DNA from: CAYPEL01 sp964409635
Lineage (GTDB): Bacteria > Pseudomonadota > Gammaproteobacteria > DSM-19610
Direction: 5' to 3'
Length of the DNA stretch: 15,576 bases
Assembly (NCBI GenBank): GCA_964409635.1
Contig: CAYPEL010000053.1
Span: 1 to 15,576 of the forward strand
Of the stretch, positions 1 to 7,132 are shown in pieces (within the stretch, counting starts at the first letter, position 1; each line of letters begins with the position of its first letter). A model generated the notes under the pieces. That model saw only the letters and a list, made by a program, of their open reading frames with translations, did no database searches and was not told the origin of the DNA. The translations under genes were made by a program, and so were the position numbers.

Positions 1-1
1 G

Positions 2-370
2 GGTACATACACACCCTTTACACTGGGTGTACTGCGCGGTACCTGGGGCTGGACGCTGTTTGGCCTTGTGTGGAGTCTTGCGCTGATCGGTATCATTTTA
101 AAGGTTATATATGGTGTACGATACCCGAGGCTTTCCACGTTTCTATATCTGGCAATGGGCTGGATAGCCGTCATCGCCGTAAAACCTATGTTGCTCCTTG
201 TATCTGCCGGGGGGCTGTTCTGGCTGTTGGCTGGAGGAATTGCCTATACGCTAGGCGTGGTGTTTTTTGCCGTTGATGGAAGGTTTCGTTACAGCCACTT
301 CATCTGGCACTTGTTTGTTATTGCGGGTACTTCGTGTCATTTTATCGCTGTGCTGTTGTATTCGGCCTGA
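2..370 (+). CDS. trhA: Hemolysin III family membrane protein (TrhA/YqfA), C-terminal part
   Basis: The frame is open from the window edge to a TGA at 368-370, so the 5' end is missing and 122 residues are visible. The motifs are typical of the hemolysin III / PAQR-like family: GTYTPFTLGVLRG at the start, RYPRLSTFLYLAMGW in the middle, GGIAYTLGVVFF, and near the end YSHFIWHLFVIAGTSCHF. Several hydrophobic segments alternate with short loops, as expected of this seven-helix inner-membrane family. The histidines of the SHFIWH and SCHF segments are the conserved ones thought to bind metal in the PAQR superfamily. E. coli TrhA has been linked to membrane-energetics homeostasis; a true haemolytic role is doubtful. 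The internal GTG at 68 is not the real start because family similarity runs upstream of it. No convincing terminator follows. Confidence 0.9.
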   Translation, partial: GTYTPFTLGVLRGTWGWTLFGLVWSLALIGIILKVIYGVRYPRLSTFLYLAMGWIAVIAVKPMLLLVSAGGLFWLLAGGIAYTLGVVFFAVDGRFRYSHFIWHLFVIAGTSCHFIAVLLYSA

Positions 371-481
371 CTTGTCTTTGGCCTCTAGTTTTCGTTACAT
401 TATCACTAACGGCATTAATCTCTTTGGATTTCGAGAAATGCCTACTAAATAACTGGTTTATTTTTACAGGGGGAAGTCTTT

Positions 482-1117
482 ATGAGTATGGCAGGTATGT
501 TGGGCAAAATGGTTCTTGCAGGTCTGGTTGCAAAGGGGATGGGCAAGGTGATGGGCGGTAGCCGTGGCGGCGCTGGTGGGGCACTAGGCGGCCTGTTGGG
601 AGGAAAGAACTCTGGGGGTGGTGGCCTGGGTGGCTTATTGGGCAGCCTTGCCGGGGGTGGTGCAGCACAACAAGGCGGCAGCAAGAACAGTGGGATCGGC
701 GATATTCTTGATTCATTTACGAATGATGCGAAGCAGGCAGAATCGATGCAACCTTCAGCTGAACAGAACCAACAGGCAGAAGTATTACTCCGGGCGCTGC
801 TTAATGCGGCTAAATCTGATGGCCAAATTGACCAGGCAGAACAGCAGCGGATCGTTAAGCATTTGGGTACAGTTTCTGATGAAGAAGAAAGGTTTGTACG
901 TGAGGTGATGTCTGCACCGCTGGACGTCGATGGCTTTATCCGCAGCGTGCCAAGAGGAATGGAGCAACAGGTGTATCTGATGTCACTAACGGCGATTGAT
1001 CTGGACACTAAGGCTGAAGCGCAATATTTACACAAACTGGCGCAAGGATTAAATATCTCTCAGCAGGCTTGTAACAGCATTCATCAGCAGCTTGGTGCGC
1101 CACTGCTTTATAGTTGA
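482..1117 (+). CDS. yebE: DUF533 family protein, YebE-like
   Basis: This encodes 211 residues. The ATG at 482 follows a strong purine-rich site (GGGGGAAG at about 470-477). Residues 1-25 are a mildly hydrophobic, glycine-containing stretch (MAGMLGKMVLAGLVAKGMGK). A very Gly-rich low-complexity linker runs to about residue 70, then an acidic/Gln-rich spacer, then an all-helical C-terminal domain from about residue 95. That domain contains NAAKSDGQIDQAEQQRI, the TerB-like calcium-loop pattern of DUF533, and ends with AQYLHKLAQGLNIS. E. coli YebE is annotated as an inner-membrane protein of unknown function; its gene is reported as envelope-stress responsive, which I cannot test here. The gene appears to stand alone between trhA and the metallopeptidase. 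Function is unknown beyond the family. Confidence 0.85.
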   Translation: MSMAGMLGKMVLAGLVAKGMGKVMGGSRGGAGGALGGLLGGKNSGGGGLGGLLGSLAGGGAAQQGGSKNSGIGDILDSFTNDAKQAESMQPSAEQNQQAEVLLRALLNAAKSDGQIDQAEQQRIVKHLGTVSDEEERFVREVMSAPLDVDGFIRSVPRGMEQQVYLMSLTAIDLDTKAEAQYLHKLAQGLNISQQACNSIHQQLGAPLLYS

Positions 1118-1198
1118 TTAATTAGCAGCAAGTAATCACTCCCATGCGTTTCCCAAGTAAAGGGGCAGATAGAATGACGCTGCCTTGAACCGAAACCA

Positions 1199-1280
1199 CG
1201 TCATTGCGGGGAAGACAGTGGCGCAGCAATCCCTGGCTACTCACTACACTAGAGATTGCCGTGCTGTGCTCGCAATGACG
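1199..1280. repeat. Palindromic intergenic repeat, 82 bp, MITE/REP-like
   Basis: The ends are perfect 10-bp inverted repeats, CGTCATTGCG at 1199-1208 and CGCAATGACG at 1271-1280. A second inverted pair lies inside (GCAATC at 1226-1231, GATTGC at 1254-1259), so the element could fold into a long interrupted hairpin. The CGTCATTGCG...CGCAATGACG end pattern resembles widespread short palindromic elements I know from many bacterial genomes. It carries no gene. It fills most of the gap between the yebE-like gene and the metallopeptidase gene and may act as a transcript-end structure. Confidence 0.7.
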
Positions 1281-1311
1281 GGCTGTTCAATTGTGATTTC
1301 TAGGTTAAACC

Positions 1312-1992
1312 ATGCATATTCTGATTATCGTCCTATTGGTGCTGCTGCTTTTCTTTGCACCCCAATGGTGGGTGCAATCCGTATTAAAACGCCATAGCAA
1401 ACCACGCGATGATTTTCCGGGTACCGGCGGTGAATTTGCGAAGCACTTATTAACCCGTTTAGAAATTCAGGGTGTGGGTGTAGAAGCATCAGCCAAAGGC
1501 GATCATTTTGATCCGAATGACAGAATGGTTCGCTTGGCAGAGGATAAATTTACCGCCACGTCTTTAACGGCTATAGTGGTCGCGGCGCATGAAGTGGGTC
1601 ATGCGTTACAGTTTGCCCAGGGTTACAAGCCGCTGCAATGGCGGCAGCAATGGATCAAAGTGGCCACTATCGCCCAGCAGGTTGGTAATGTCTTGATCGT
1701 CGGAATACCGGTGATTACGGTGATAAGCCGGACGCCGTCTGCCGGCCTGATTCTTCTGTTAGCGGGCCTGGCCAGTTTCGGTTCCGCGGCGCTGGTGCAT
1801 CTTGTAACGCTGCCGGTCGAGTTGGATGCCAGTTTCAAGCGGGCATTACCAATACTGGAAGCGGGTTACCTCTCGGAAGAAGATATTCCAGCGGCACGCC
1901 GTATTCTTCGGGCAGCCGCATTTACCTATGTGGCCGCGTCGCTGGCAAGCTTATTGAATCTGTGGCGCTGGTTGCGGGTATTGAGGCGTTAG
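1312..1992 (+). CDS. Membrane-anchored neutral zinc metallopeptidase (YugP family)
   Basis: This encodes 226 residues, the usual length for the YugP-type zinc peptidase family (Zn_peptidase_2). Residues 1-20 form an N-terminal membrane segment. The catalytic motif HEVGH lies at residues 93-97 inside VVAAHEVGHALQ, giving two zinc-binding histidines and the general-base glutamate. A likely further acidic residue is E170 in TLPVELDAS, a conserved position in the family. Two hydrophobic segments at about 122-140 and 142-166 and one near 205-218 would anchor it in the inner membrane. The ATG at 1312 has only a weak AGG site upstream (about 1302). The substrate is unknown. It ends convergently with the LysM gene, with 9 nt between the two stop codons. 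Confidence 0.88.
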   Translation: MHILIIVLLVLLLFFAPQWWVQSVLKRHSKPRDDFPGTGGEFAKHLLTRLEIQGVGVEASAKGDHFDPNDRMVRLAEDKFTATSLTAIVVAAHEVGHALQFAQGYKPLQWRQQWIKVATIAQQVGNVLIVGIPVITVISRTPSAGLILLLAGLASFGSAALVHLVTLPVELDASFKRALPILEAGYLSEEDIPAARRILRAAAFTYVAASLASLLNLWRWLRVLRR

Positions 1993-2001
1993 GCGGCTGG
2001 T

Positions 2002-2898
2002 TTAAAGCGGTACACGCAAGAAGTCACCCACTTCAATTTCATCCGGGTTGGTAAGATGGGGGTTTGCTGCATAAATACGTGGGTATTTGAATCCAGTACC
2101 ATACGCGCGTCTGGCTATTACCCATAATGAATCACCGCGCCGGACTTTGATAATCCGGGTTTCATTTTTTCGCTCTTCGGCGGCTTGGTTGAGTGACGCT
2201 ATATAGTTATCTTTATTTTCAGAATCTGGAGTATTACCGGTACCTTCCTCAACAGCTTGCTGGATTCGATCCGAAAAAGTCAGTTTATTGCTGACCTTGC
2301 TGCCTTGCATCTCTTCAACAATCACCCTGTTAAAATGATCAACTGATGCGCCAGCCTTGGATTCTTTTACACGGATTGTTTTTGCATCTGCCTTAGCTAT
2401 TGTCTGGGCGGGTACTGTGGAGTTGGAACCTTGTTTTAGTTTATCCAGTGCGGCTACATAATCGGCGTCATTTCCAGAAAGTTTGCCAATGACCTGCATT
2501 CGGATTAGCGCGTCTCCATAATAAACGTCAACGATGTCAGCCTCGTTTGAGGCGGACGGTGACGTTGGATCTGCGATGCCACTGCTGACTTCACGGGCTA
2601 TTAGTTCGCCGATACGGCTAGCAGCTTCAGGGGCTTTTAACAATTGTCCGGAAGCATCCACCCGTACATCATCCTGACGTATAAATTCACTCTTTAGATC
2701 GCTGATGTACCAAAAAAGGAAAAACAGCCCCATCACACTAAAAGCCATTAGTGCCAGCGCCACTAACATCATATTCCGAAGTTCTTGGGGTGAGGCGGTC
2801 GGATCTGGATGAGTATTGCTTGATTGGTGCTCAGTATTGCTGAGCTTTTCGTGGCGCTCTATGCGAGCTTTATTGAGCGCATGTTTCACTCGCTCCAT
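2002..2898 (-). CDS. Single-pass membrane protein with C-terminal LysM domain
   Basis: This encodes 298 residues. A charged cytoplasmic N-terminus (1-40) is followed by one transmembrane segment at about 43-65 and then a long extracytoplasmic part. The last 50 residues are a LysM domain: KVRRGDSLWVIARRAYG, then YPRIYAANPHL and the closing VGDFLRVPL. LysM binds N-acetylglucosamine-containing glycan, so the protein probably tethers to peptidoglycan from the inner membrane. The middle part (about 75-245) is not recognised. The start at 2898 is well supported by AGGAG (plus-strand CTCCT at 2905-2909), six bases before the ATG. A sigma70-like promoter candidate lies about 110 nt upstream. Confidence 0.85.
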   Translation of the reverse strand: MERVKHALNKARIERHEKLSNTEHQSSNTHPDPTASPQELRNMMLVALALMAFSVMGLFFLFWYISDLKSEFIRQDDVRVDASGQLLKAPEAASRIGELIAREVSSGIADPTSPSASNEADIVDVYYGDALIRMQVIGKLSGNDADYVAALDKLKQGSNSTVPAQTIAKADAKTIRVKESKAGASVDHFNRVIVEEMQGSKVSNKLTFSDRIQQAVEEGTGNTPDSENKDNYIASLNQAAEERKNETRIIKVRRGDSLWVIARRAYGTGFKYPRIYAANPHLTNPDEIEVGDFLRVPL

Positions 2899-3203
2899 AC
2901 TCTACTCCTGGAACATCAGGCCATCTTTCAGCCGAGTTCATCTATTAATGCATCGAAATCTTTTGTAAAACAATTTCTGTTAGAATTTTCTGTAACTTGC
3001 CGATTAATTATATCATTAATCTGGCTTAAGGTAAAAAAGCAGACACCTTGTTGGGTTTGTTTGCATGATTGATTTTTATCTGAAATCGGACAACAATCAG
3101 GATGTTAGGGCAATACCTAGGGTAGATAGCTTATGCTGGTTCAAGTAAGTATTTTATCGGTCATGCAGGCATTGTCAGTGGCGGGTAATGACAGAGGTGG
3201 GGG
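2899..3203. other. Divergent intergenic region between the LysM and rhodanese genes
   Basis: These 305 nt separate two divergently transcribed genes and contain no gene I can support. The region is AT-rich between about 2940 and 3090. It holds a promoter candidate for the LysM gene (3007-3035, minus strand) and, at the right end, the Shine-Dalgarno sequence of the rhodanese gene (AGAGGTGG at 3193-3200). An apparent plus-strand reading frame at 2824-3072 overlaps the start of the LysM gene and has no family features. I could not pick out a convincing plus-strand promoter. Confidence 0.6.
3007..3035 (-). promoter_or_regulatory. Sigma70-like promoter candidate for the LysM gene
   Basis: Read on the minus strand, a TTTACC -35 element (plus 3030-3035) is followed after exactly 17 nt by a perfect TATAAT -10 element (plus 3007-3012). 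It points toward the LysM gene and would give a leader of about 100 nt. It is a sequence match only; no transcription data support it. Confidence 0.4.
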
Positions 3204-3887
3204 ATGAGTAATAATCTATTTGGCGGTATTAAATATAGGCACTGGCCAGCGATATTATTGTTGTGTTGGTTTGCAACTAATTCCCTGGCAGACAAGGCGC
3301 CGGTGGGGTTAACTGAATCGATTCGTTCTGTTGTAATCAATCACTTTGGCATTCCAGTTACAGTTGAACGTATTCAGGATACCGAAAATCGCCTGGTTGA
3401 CGATTTTGCCAAAACGTCCCGGCCCTGCCCGCCATTCTGTATTCATCCTATCTCGGCAGCACCGGATGTTCAAACCGTGGGGGAACTTGAGCTGCTTGAA
3501 TTTGTGAAAACCAAAGTAGCTGATGAATCGGGGTTATTAGTGGATGCACGTATGGCTAACTGGTATCAAAGCGAAACTATACCCGGGGCAGTTAATATTC
3601 CGTTTGTTATTTTTACCACGGCTTCAGACAAGCGTGACCGAATACTGGAATTATTGGGTGCTAAAAAAAATCAAGCGGGAGACTATGATTTTACGCGTGT
3701 GCCTGTGTTGTTATTATTTTGTAATGGCCCCTGGTGTGATCAGTCACCCCGGGCCATCAACGCGTTACTCAGCATCGGTTACCCTGCTGAAAGGCTTAAA
3801 TATTACCGGGGTGGTATGCAGATATGGAAATTGTTCGGTTTAACGACTGTTCTGCCCACCGCTCACACTGTCGAAAAAGAACCGTGA
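3204..3887 (+). CDS. Periplasmic rhodanese-like domain protein
   Basis: This encodes 227 residues. A signal peptide or N-terminal anchor occupies residues 1-29 (hydrophobic core AILLLCWFATNSLA). A rhodanese domain spans about 92-215: the LLVDARMANWYQSETIPGAV segment, then the active loop FCNGPWCDQSPRA with the candidate catalytic Cys173, and the closing YYRGGMQIWKLFG. The usual C-x4-R loop is altered, with a second Cys178 in the loop. A second cysteine pair lies outside the fold at Cys75 and Cys79 (RPCPPFC). The domain would handle sulfane sulfur or a disulfide on the periplasmic side. The start is supported by AGAGGTGG immediately upstream. The small gene at 3936 follows after 48 nt on the same strand and may be co-transcribed. 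Confidence 0.83.
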   Translation: MSNNLFGGIKYRHWPAILLLCWFATNSLADKAPVGLTESIRSVVINHFGIPVTVERIQDTENRLVDDFAKTSRPCPPFCIHPISAAPDVQTVGELELLEFVKTKVADESGLLVDARMANWYQSETIPGAVNIPFVIFTTASDKRDRILELLGAKKNQAGDYDFTRVPVLLLFCNGPWCDQSPRAINALLSIGYPAERLKYYRGGMQIWKLFGLTTVLPTAHTVEKEP

Positions 3888-3935
3888 TATGCATTCGCTT
3901 TTCTATTAAGAAATTAATCAAACAAGGTAGAGGCT

Positions 3936-4178
3936 ATGGATCAAGAAAAACGCAAGGGTGATAACCCCGTTCCTGAAAATGCGGCAGAACTGCTAAATCA
4001 ACTGCAAATTCTGGCTTTGCGCACCATGGAAGGTTATGGATGGCATCTCCAATTTATCCGCAGGCCACTCTTCCAGGAGCCGGTTCCCGTTGTCATTGAC
4101 GCCGATGGCAGGAAGATTGGAATTCTGGAAGAAGATGGCAGGATCAATATGGAGCCGGATATCGAGGTGCGTGAATAA
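3936..4178 (+). CDS. Small conserved hypothetical protein
   Basis: This encodes 80 residues with no signal peptide or membrane segment. The ATG is preceded by GGTAGAGG, a good ribosome site. The central part (LALRTMEGYGWHLQFIRRP) and the following FQEPVPVVIDADGRKIGILE look like one compact alpha/beta domain with a short beta hairpin carrying an Asp-Gly turn. I recall similar small proteins in other gammaproteobacteria, but no function is known to me. It sits 48 nt after the rhodanese gene on the same strand and ends convergently with the DUF3108 gene. The 105-nt gap to that gene shows no clear terminator. Confidence 0.7.
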   Translation: MDQEKRKGDNPVPENAAELLNQLQILALRTMEGYGWHLQFIRRPLFQEPVPVVIDADGRKIGILEEDGRINMEPDIEVRE

Positions 4179-4283
4179 TTGTTTGGCTATTGCTCAATTT
4201 AGGTAACATGAAGTCAGACAGCTTATCCGGTATCCACAGTTAATAATTTCTCCAGTTGGTGAATTTACCTTGTAGCCAATCTG

Positions 4284-5024
4284 TTAAGTACCATCGAATT
4301 GATCTATTTTGCGTAAGCGTATCTCGTATTTCAAACCGCTTTTCTTGAGTTTCAGAAAACGCACTGGTATGTACTGCATGTCCGGCGAAACCCAGATGAA
4401 GGTTTGATCCCGGTCATCATCGAGGCGGGCAAGTTTGATCGTGTTAACCTTTCCTGTCGGGAGTATGATCTCTTCCTCGCCAACGGTTTTAAATTCGTAG
4501 TGTTTGAGACGGCCGTCGTTGGGGATGGGGTATTTAAAATGATTCTGTCCAGATTGAAGCCCCAGTAGCATGGCGATCTGTATCACTAGTTTGTCGAGTG
4601 TTCCTTCTGGAATTTCCATTGACCAGGTGTGACCTTTAACAGTGCTTTCGACCCGGTATTTTTCCCAATCAAACACCAGCTCCTCTTCGCTATCATCGCT
4701 GCCGCCTTGGCGTGAATAGCGATAGGTGATTGGTTTAATGCCCTGCTCAGTGAGTCTCCATAGGCTAGTTTCGCGGACTTTTTCGCGCTTGAACCAGGAG
4801 GCGATGCCGATGGCCTCGCTGATTTGTTCGTAGACGTATTCATTGCCACCTGTATTGATCAAGCTGAATTGTGCTTTGGCAACTTTGACGCCATTTACGC
4901 GCACATCGAATTGAGCCTGGAAGGTAGGGACAGTGAGTTCAGCCAGCGTAACGGGCGCGTTCAAAGTGGTTAACACTAGCAGAAAAAAACGGCAGGCATG
5001 CTTTGCTGAAATATGTATCAACAT
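4284..5024 (-). CDS. DUF3108 domain-containing periplasmic protein
   Basis: This encodes 246 residues. A signal peptide of about 28 residues (core FFLLVLTTLNAPVTLA, likely cleavage after Ala28) precedes a beta-rich domain that fills the rest. The pattern matches DUF3108: FQAQFDVRVNGVKVAKAQFS near the mature N-terminus, ITYRYSRQGG in the middle, then the IKLARLDDDRDQTFIWVSPD and YIPVRFLKLKKSG segments at the end. Proteins of this family are predicted to be secreted beta-sheet proteins of unknown function. The start is firm: AAGGGGAAG lies six bases upstream of the ATG. It follows purN by 35 nt on the same strand, an arrangement known from Pseudomonas and relatives, so it is probably in the purMN transcription unit. 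Confidence 0.85.
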   Translation of the reverse strand: MLIHISAKHACRFFLLVLTTLNAPVTLAELTVPTFQAQFDVRVNGVKVAKAQFSLINTGGNEYVYEQISEAIGIASWFKREKVRETSLWRLTEQGIKPITYRYSRQGGSDDSEEELVFDWEKYRVESTVKGHTWSMEIPEGTLDKLVIQIAMLLGLQSGQNHFKYPIPNDGRLKHYEFKTVGEEEIILPTGKVNTIKLARLDDDRDQTFIWVSPDMQYIPVRFLKLKKSGLKYEIRLRKIDQFDGT

Positions 5025-5059
5025 AATTGGCTTCCCCTTGTATTAATACCTGAACTACG

Positions 5060-5728
5060 TCAGGCAGAGTCCTGCGGCGTTGACGTCAAAGGCTTTCCAT
5101 CCAGTAATACCTGCCCATTGTTCCAGTCCAGCCGGTTTTCGGCAAACCAGCCTAATACTTTGGGATAGATTCGATGCTCTGCCGTCAGTACGCGTGCGGC
5201 CAGTGATTCACTGGTATCGTCTTCGATTACTGGGACGCTTGCCTGTAAGACAATCGGACCGCCATCCAGTTCCTCGGTGACAAAATGCACGCTGGCGCCG
5301 TGTTGTTTGACACCGGCTTCAAGGGCGCGGCGGTGCGTATCCAGGCCGCGGAATTCAGGCAGCAGGGAAGGGTGAATATTGATTAGACGGCCCGCGTAAT
5401 GGCGGACAAAATCAGCCGTTAGTATGCGCATATAACCTGCCAGGACGACTAGCGTCGGATTAAAGGTATCGATACAGTCTTGCATTGCCTGGTCAAAGCG
5501 TTCCCGGCTGGGGTAATTGTCTGCATTAAGGCTGCGCGTTTGAAGACCCGCGTGTTGTGCATAAGCAAGGCCTTTAGCATCACTGCGGTTGCTGACGACC
5601 GCGCAGATTTTAACTGGCAGGCCATCATTATTGATTGCATCCACAATGGCTTTGAAATTTGAGCCGCGTCCGGATAGGAGAATGACTATCGGTAACGGAG
5701 GCTTTTCGTGTAGGAATATTTTGCTCAT
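5060..5728 (-). CDS. purN: Phosphoribosylglycinamide formyltransferase 1
   Basis: PurN transfers a formyl group from 10-formyltetrahydrofolate to GAR in IMP synthesis, in the cytoplasm. From the ATG at 5728 it has 222 residues, close to the usual 210-220. The phosphate loop SGRGSN is at 19-24, the catalytic Asn117 and His119 lie in INIHPSLLP, FRGLDTHRRAL follows, and Asp155 lies in ELDGGP; all key residues are present. A GTG at 5740, four codons upstream in frame, is an alternative start. Neither start has a recognisable Shine-Dalgarno sequence, because the 110-bp inverted repeat at 5741-5850 ends immediately next to the GTG. Translation may depend on coupling or on an unpaired leader. It lies downstream of purM and upstream of the DUF3108 gene. 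Confidence 0.93.
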   Translation of the reverse strand: MSKIFLHEKPPLPIVILLSGRGSNFKAIVDAINNDGLPVKICAVVSNRSDAKGLAYAQHAGLQTRSLNADNYPSRERFDQAMQDCIDTFNPTLVVLAGYMRILTADFVRHYAGRLINIHPSLLPEFRGLDTHRRALEAGVKQHGASVHFVTEELDGGPIVLQASVPVIEDDTSESLAARVLTAEHRIYPKVLGWFAENRLDWNNGQVLLDGKPLTSTPQDSA

Positions 5729-5740
5729 ACTAATACGCAC

Positions 5741-5850
5741 ATTGATTCTGCGGCACGCGGTTTACAGACCCGCTGTAAATACTTCCCTGTACGCTCAACG
5801 GCAGCATCCCTACTGCCGATGGTCTGTAAACCGCGTGCCGCAGAATCAAT
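5741..5850. repeat. 110-bp element with perfect 30-bp inverted repeats between purM and purN
   Basis: The left arm (5741-5770, starting ATTGATTCTGCGGC) is the exact reverse complement of the right arm (5821-5850, ending GCCGCAGAATCAAT). Pairing stops on both sides at the same bases, giving clean edges. The 50-nt centre has its own hairpin, CGGCAG at 5799-5804 with CTGCCG at 5813-5818. A third copy of part of the arm, CTGTAAA at 5773-5779, can pair with TTTACAG at 5761-5767, giving an alternative small hairpin. It carries no gene and no T-run follows it, so it looks like a miniature palindromic repeat inserted in the operon rather than a standard terminator. Confidence 0.85.
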
Positions 5851-5882
5851 TTACTGACTGGTTTATAGGTTCAGATCGGCAA

Positions 5883-6941
5883 TTAAGAAAAAGTAACGCC
5901 TGGCTGCCCCTGTCCGGTTTCGATCCGGCCTAGTTTCCAGGCTGATTCACCTGCAGCATTCAGAAGTTCAATGCAGCTTGTTTCCTGGTCAGAGGGAACG
6001 CACAGCACCATACCGATGCCACAGTTAAAGGTGCGGTACATTTCTGCCTTCTCAACATTGCCCTGCGTTTGCAGCCATTGAAAAATAGCGGGTAGTTGCC
6101 AACTGCTTGCATCGATTACCGCGTTGCAATTGTCCGGTAATACCCGCGGGAGATTTTCCGGTAACCCGCCTCCAGTAATATGGCAGAGGCTATGAACGTC
6201 GATTTTTTCAAACAGGTTTAACAGCGGTTTGACATAAATCCGGGTGGGTTCCAGTAATCTGTCAATTAGACTTTTGCCATCGAGTGGTTCGTCCCAGTCA
6301 GCTTTGCTGACCTGGAGGATTTTACGGATGAGTGAATAGCCATTAGAGTGTGGGCCGGATGAAGCGATTGCAATCAGGCTGTCACCGGGCTGCACGGATT
6401 GACCGTCGATGAGTTTGTCTTTTTCGACAATGCCGACACAAAAGCCGGCCAGGTCGTAATCTTCGCGCTGGTACATGCCGGGCATTTCAGCGGTTTCACC
6501 ACCGATTAAGGCAGCGCCCGCGAGCTTACACCCTTTGGCGATACCGCTGACGACAGCGGTTGCCGCCGCAACATCCAGTTTGCCGGTCGCATAATAATCC
6601 AGAAAGAACAGGGGTTCGGCGCCCAGTACCACAATGTCATTAGCGCACATGGCAACCAGATCGATGCCAATAGTGTCGTGGCGTTGTGTGTCGATGGCGA
6701 GTTTTAATTTGGTGCCGACGCCATCGGTGCCGGATACAAGCAGCGGCTTTTTGTAACGCTCCAGCGGCAGTTCAAACAGTGCACCAAAGCCGCCTAGGCC
6801 GGAGACTACACCAGGCCGGTGTGTCGCCTTGACCAGGGGTTTGATTTTCTCGACCAGCGAGTTGCCAGCATCGATATCAACACCGGCATCCTGGTAGCTG
6901 ATAGAGCTGGTGGGGGTAGTGCCGGAGGGTTGGCCAGACAC
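5883..6941 (-). CDS. purM: Phosphoribosylformylglycinamidine cyclo-ligase (AIR synthetase)
   Basis: PurM closes the imidazole ring of FGAM to AIR using ATP. I place the start at the GTG at 6941, giving 352 residues, the family length. GGAG lies five bases upstream of it, and it stands shortly before the conserved opening SYQDAGVDIDAG. The in-frame ATG at 7037 would add 32 residues without family similarity, encoded across the likely promoter. Motifs in order: GLGGFGALFELP, GTDGVGTKLK (nucleotide loop), DLVAMCANDIVVLGAEPLFF, GGETAEMPGMY, SSGPHSNGYSLIRK and HITGGGLPENLPRVLP. All expected signatures are present, so it should be active. It is the first gene of the purM-purN-DUF3108 unit and diverges from the phosphatidyltransferase gene. 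Confidence 0.95.
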   Translation of the reverse strand: MSGQPSGTTPTSSISYQDAGVDIDAGNSLVEKIKPLVKATHRPGVVSGLGGFGALFELPLERYKKPLLVSGTDGVGTKLKLAIDTQRHDTIGIDLVAMCANDIVVLGAEPLFFLDYYATGKLDVAAATAVVSGIAKGCKLAGAALIGGETAEMPGMYQREDYDLAGFCVGIVEKDKLIDGQSVQPGDSLIAIASSGPHSNGYSLIRKILQVSKADWDEPLDGKSLIDRLLEPTRIYVKPLLNLFEKIDVHSLCHITGGGLPENLPRVLPDNCNAVIDASSWQLPAIFQWLQTQGNVEKAEMYRTFNCGIGMVLCVPSDQETSCIELLNAAGESAWKLGRIETGQGQPGVTFS

Positions 6942-6960
6942 GCTATCTCCAATGTGTAAG

Positions 6961-6989
6961 AATTTAGTAAAATACCAGTCAGCACTCAA
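6961..6989 (-). promoter_or_regulatory. Sigma70-like promoter candidate for purM
   Basis: On the minus strand TTGAGT (plus 6984-6989) is followed after 17 nt by TAAATT (plus 6961-6966). It would start transcription close to 6954, just ahead of the GGAG and GTG of purM. It also explains why the upstream ATG at 7037 should not be used. I see no match to the E. coli PurR operator in the gap. Confidence 0.35.
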
Positions 6990-7132
6990 TGATGAGCTGC
7001 GCAAATCCAGGGTGTTTTCCCCGCTGGAAACCGGCATTTTAACCGGCGAGTGCGGGTCGGGTAAACCCGGCTGGTTATAAGGCCGGGTATGATAGAGTTA
7101 AGCTATGAATCGAGGCGAGTCCTGAGCCAATC

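Noticed and set aside
445..1035. 196-residue minus-strand reading frame opposite the yebE-like gene
   Set aside because: It is antisense to a clear DUF533 gene; its Pro-rich run mirrors the Gly-rich linker of the real protein.
1185..1397. 70-residue plus-strand reading frame
   Set aside because: It runs through the palindromic repeat and out of frame into the metallopeptidase gene; no family features or ribosome site.
2824..3072. 82-residue plus-strand reading frame in the LysM/rhodanese gap
   Set aside because: It starts inside the LysM gene on the opposite strand and lacks a ribosome site and recognisable domain; the hydrophobic content reflects AT-rich DNA.
5741..5850. Standard Rho-independent terminator between purM and purN
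   Set aside because: The stem is far longer than usual, the loop is 50 nt, and no T-run follows on the transcribed strand.
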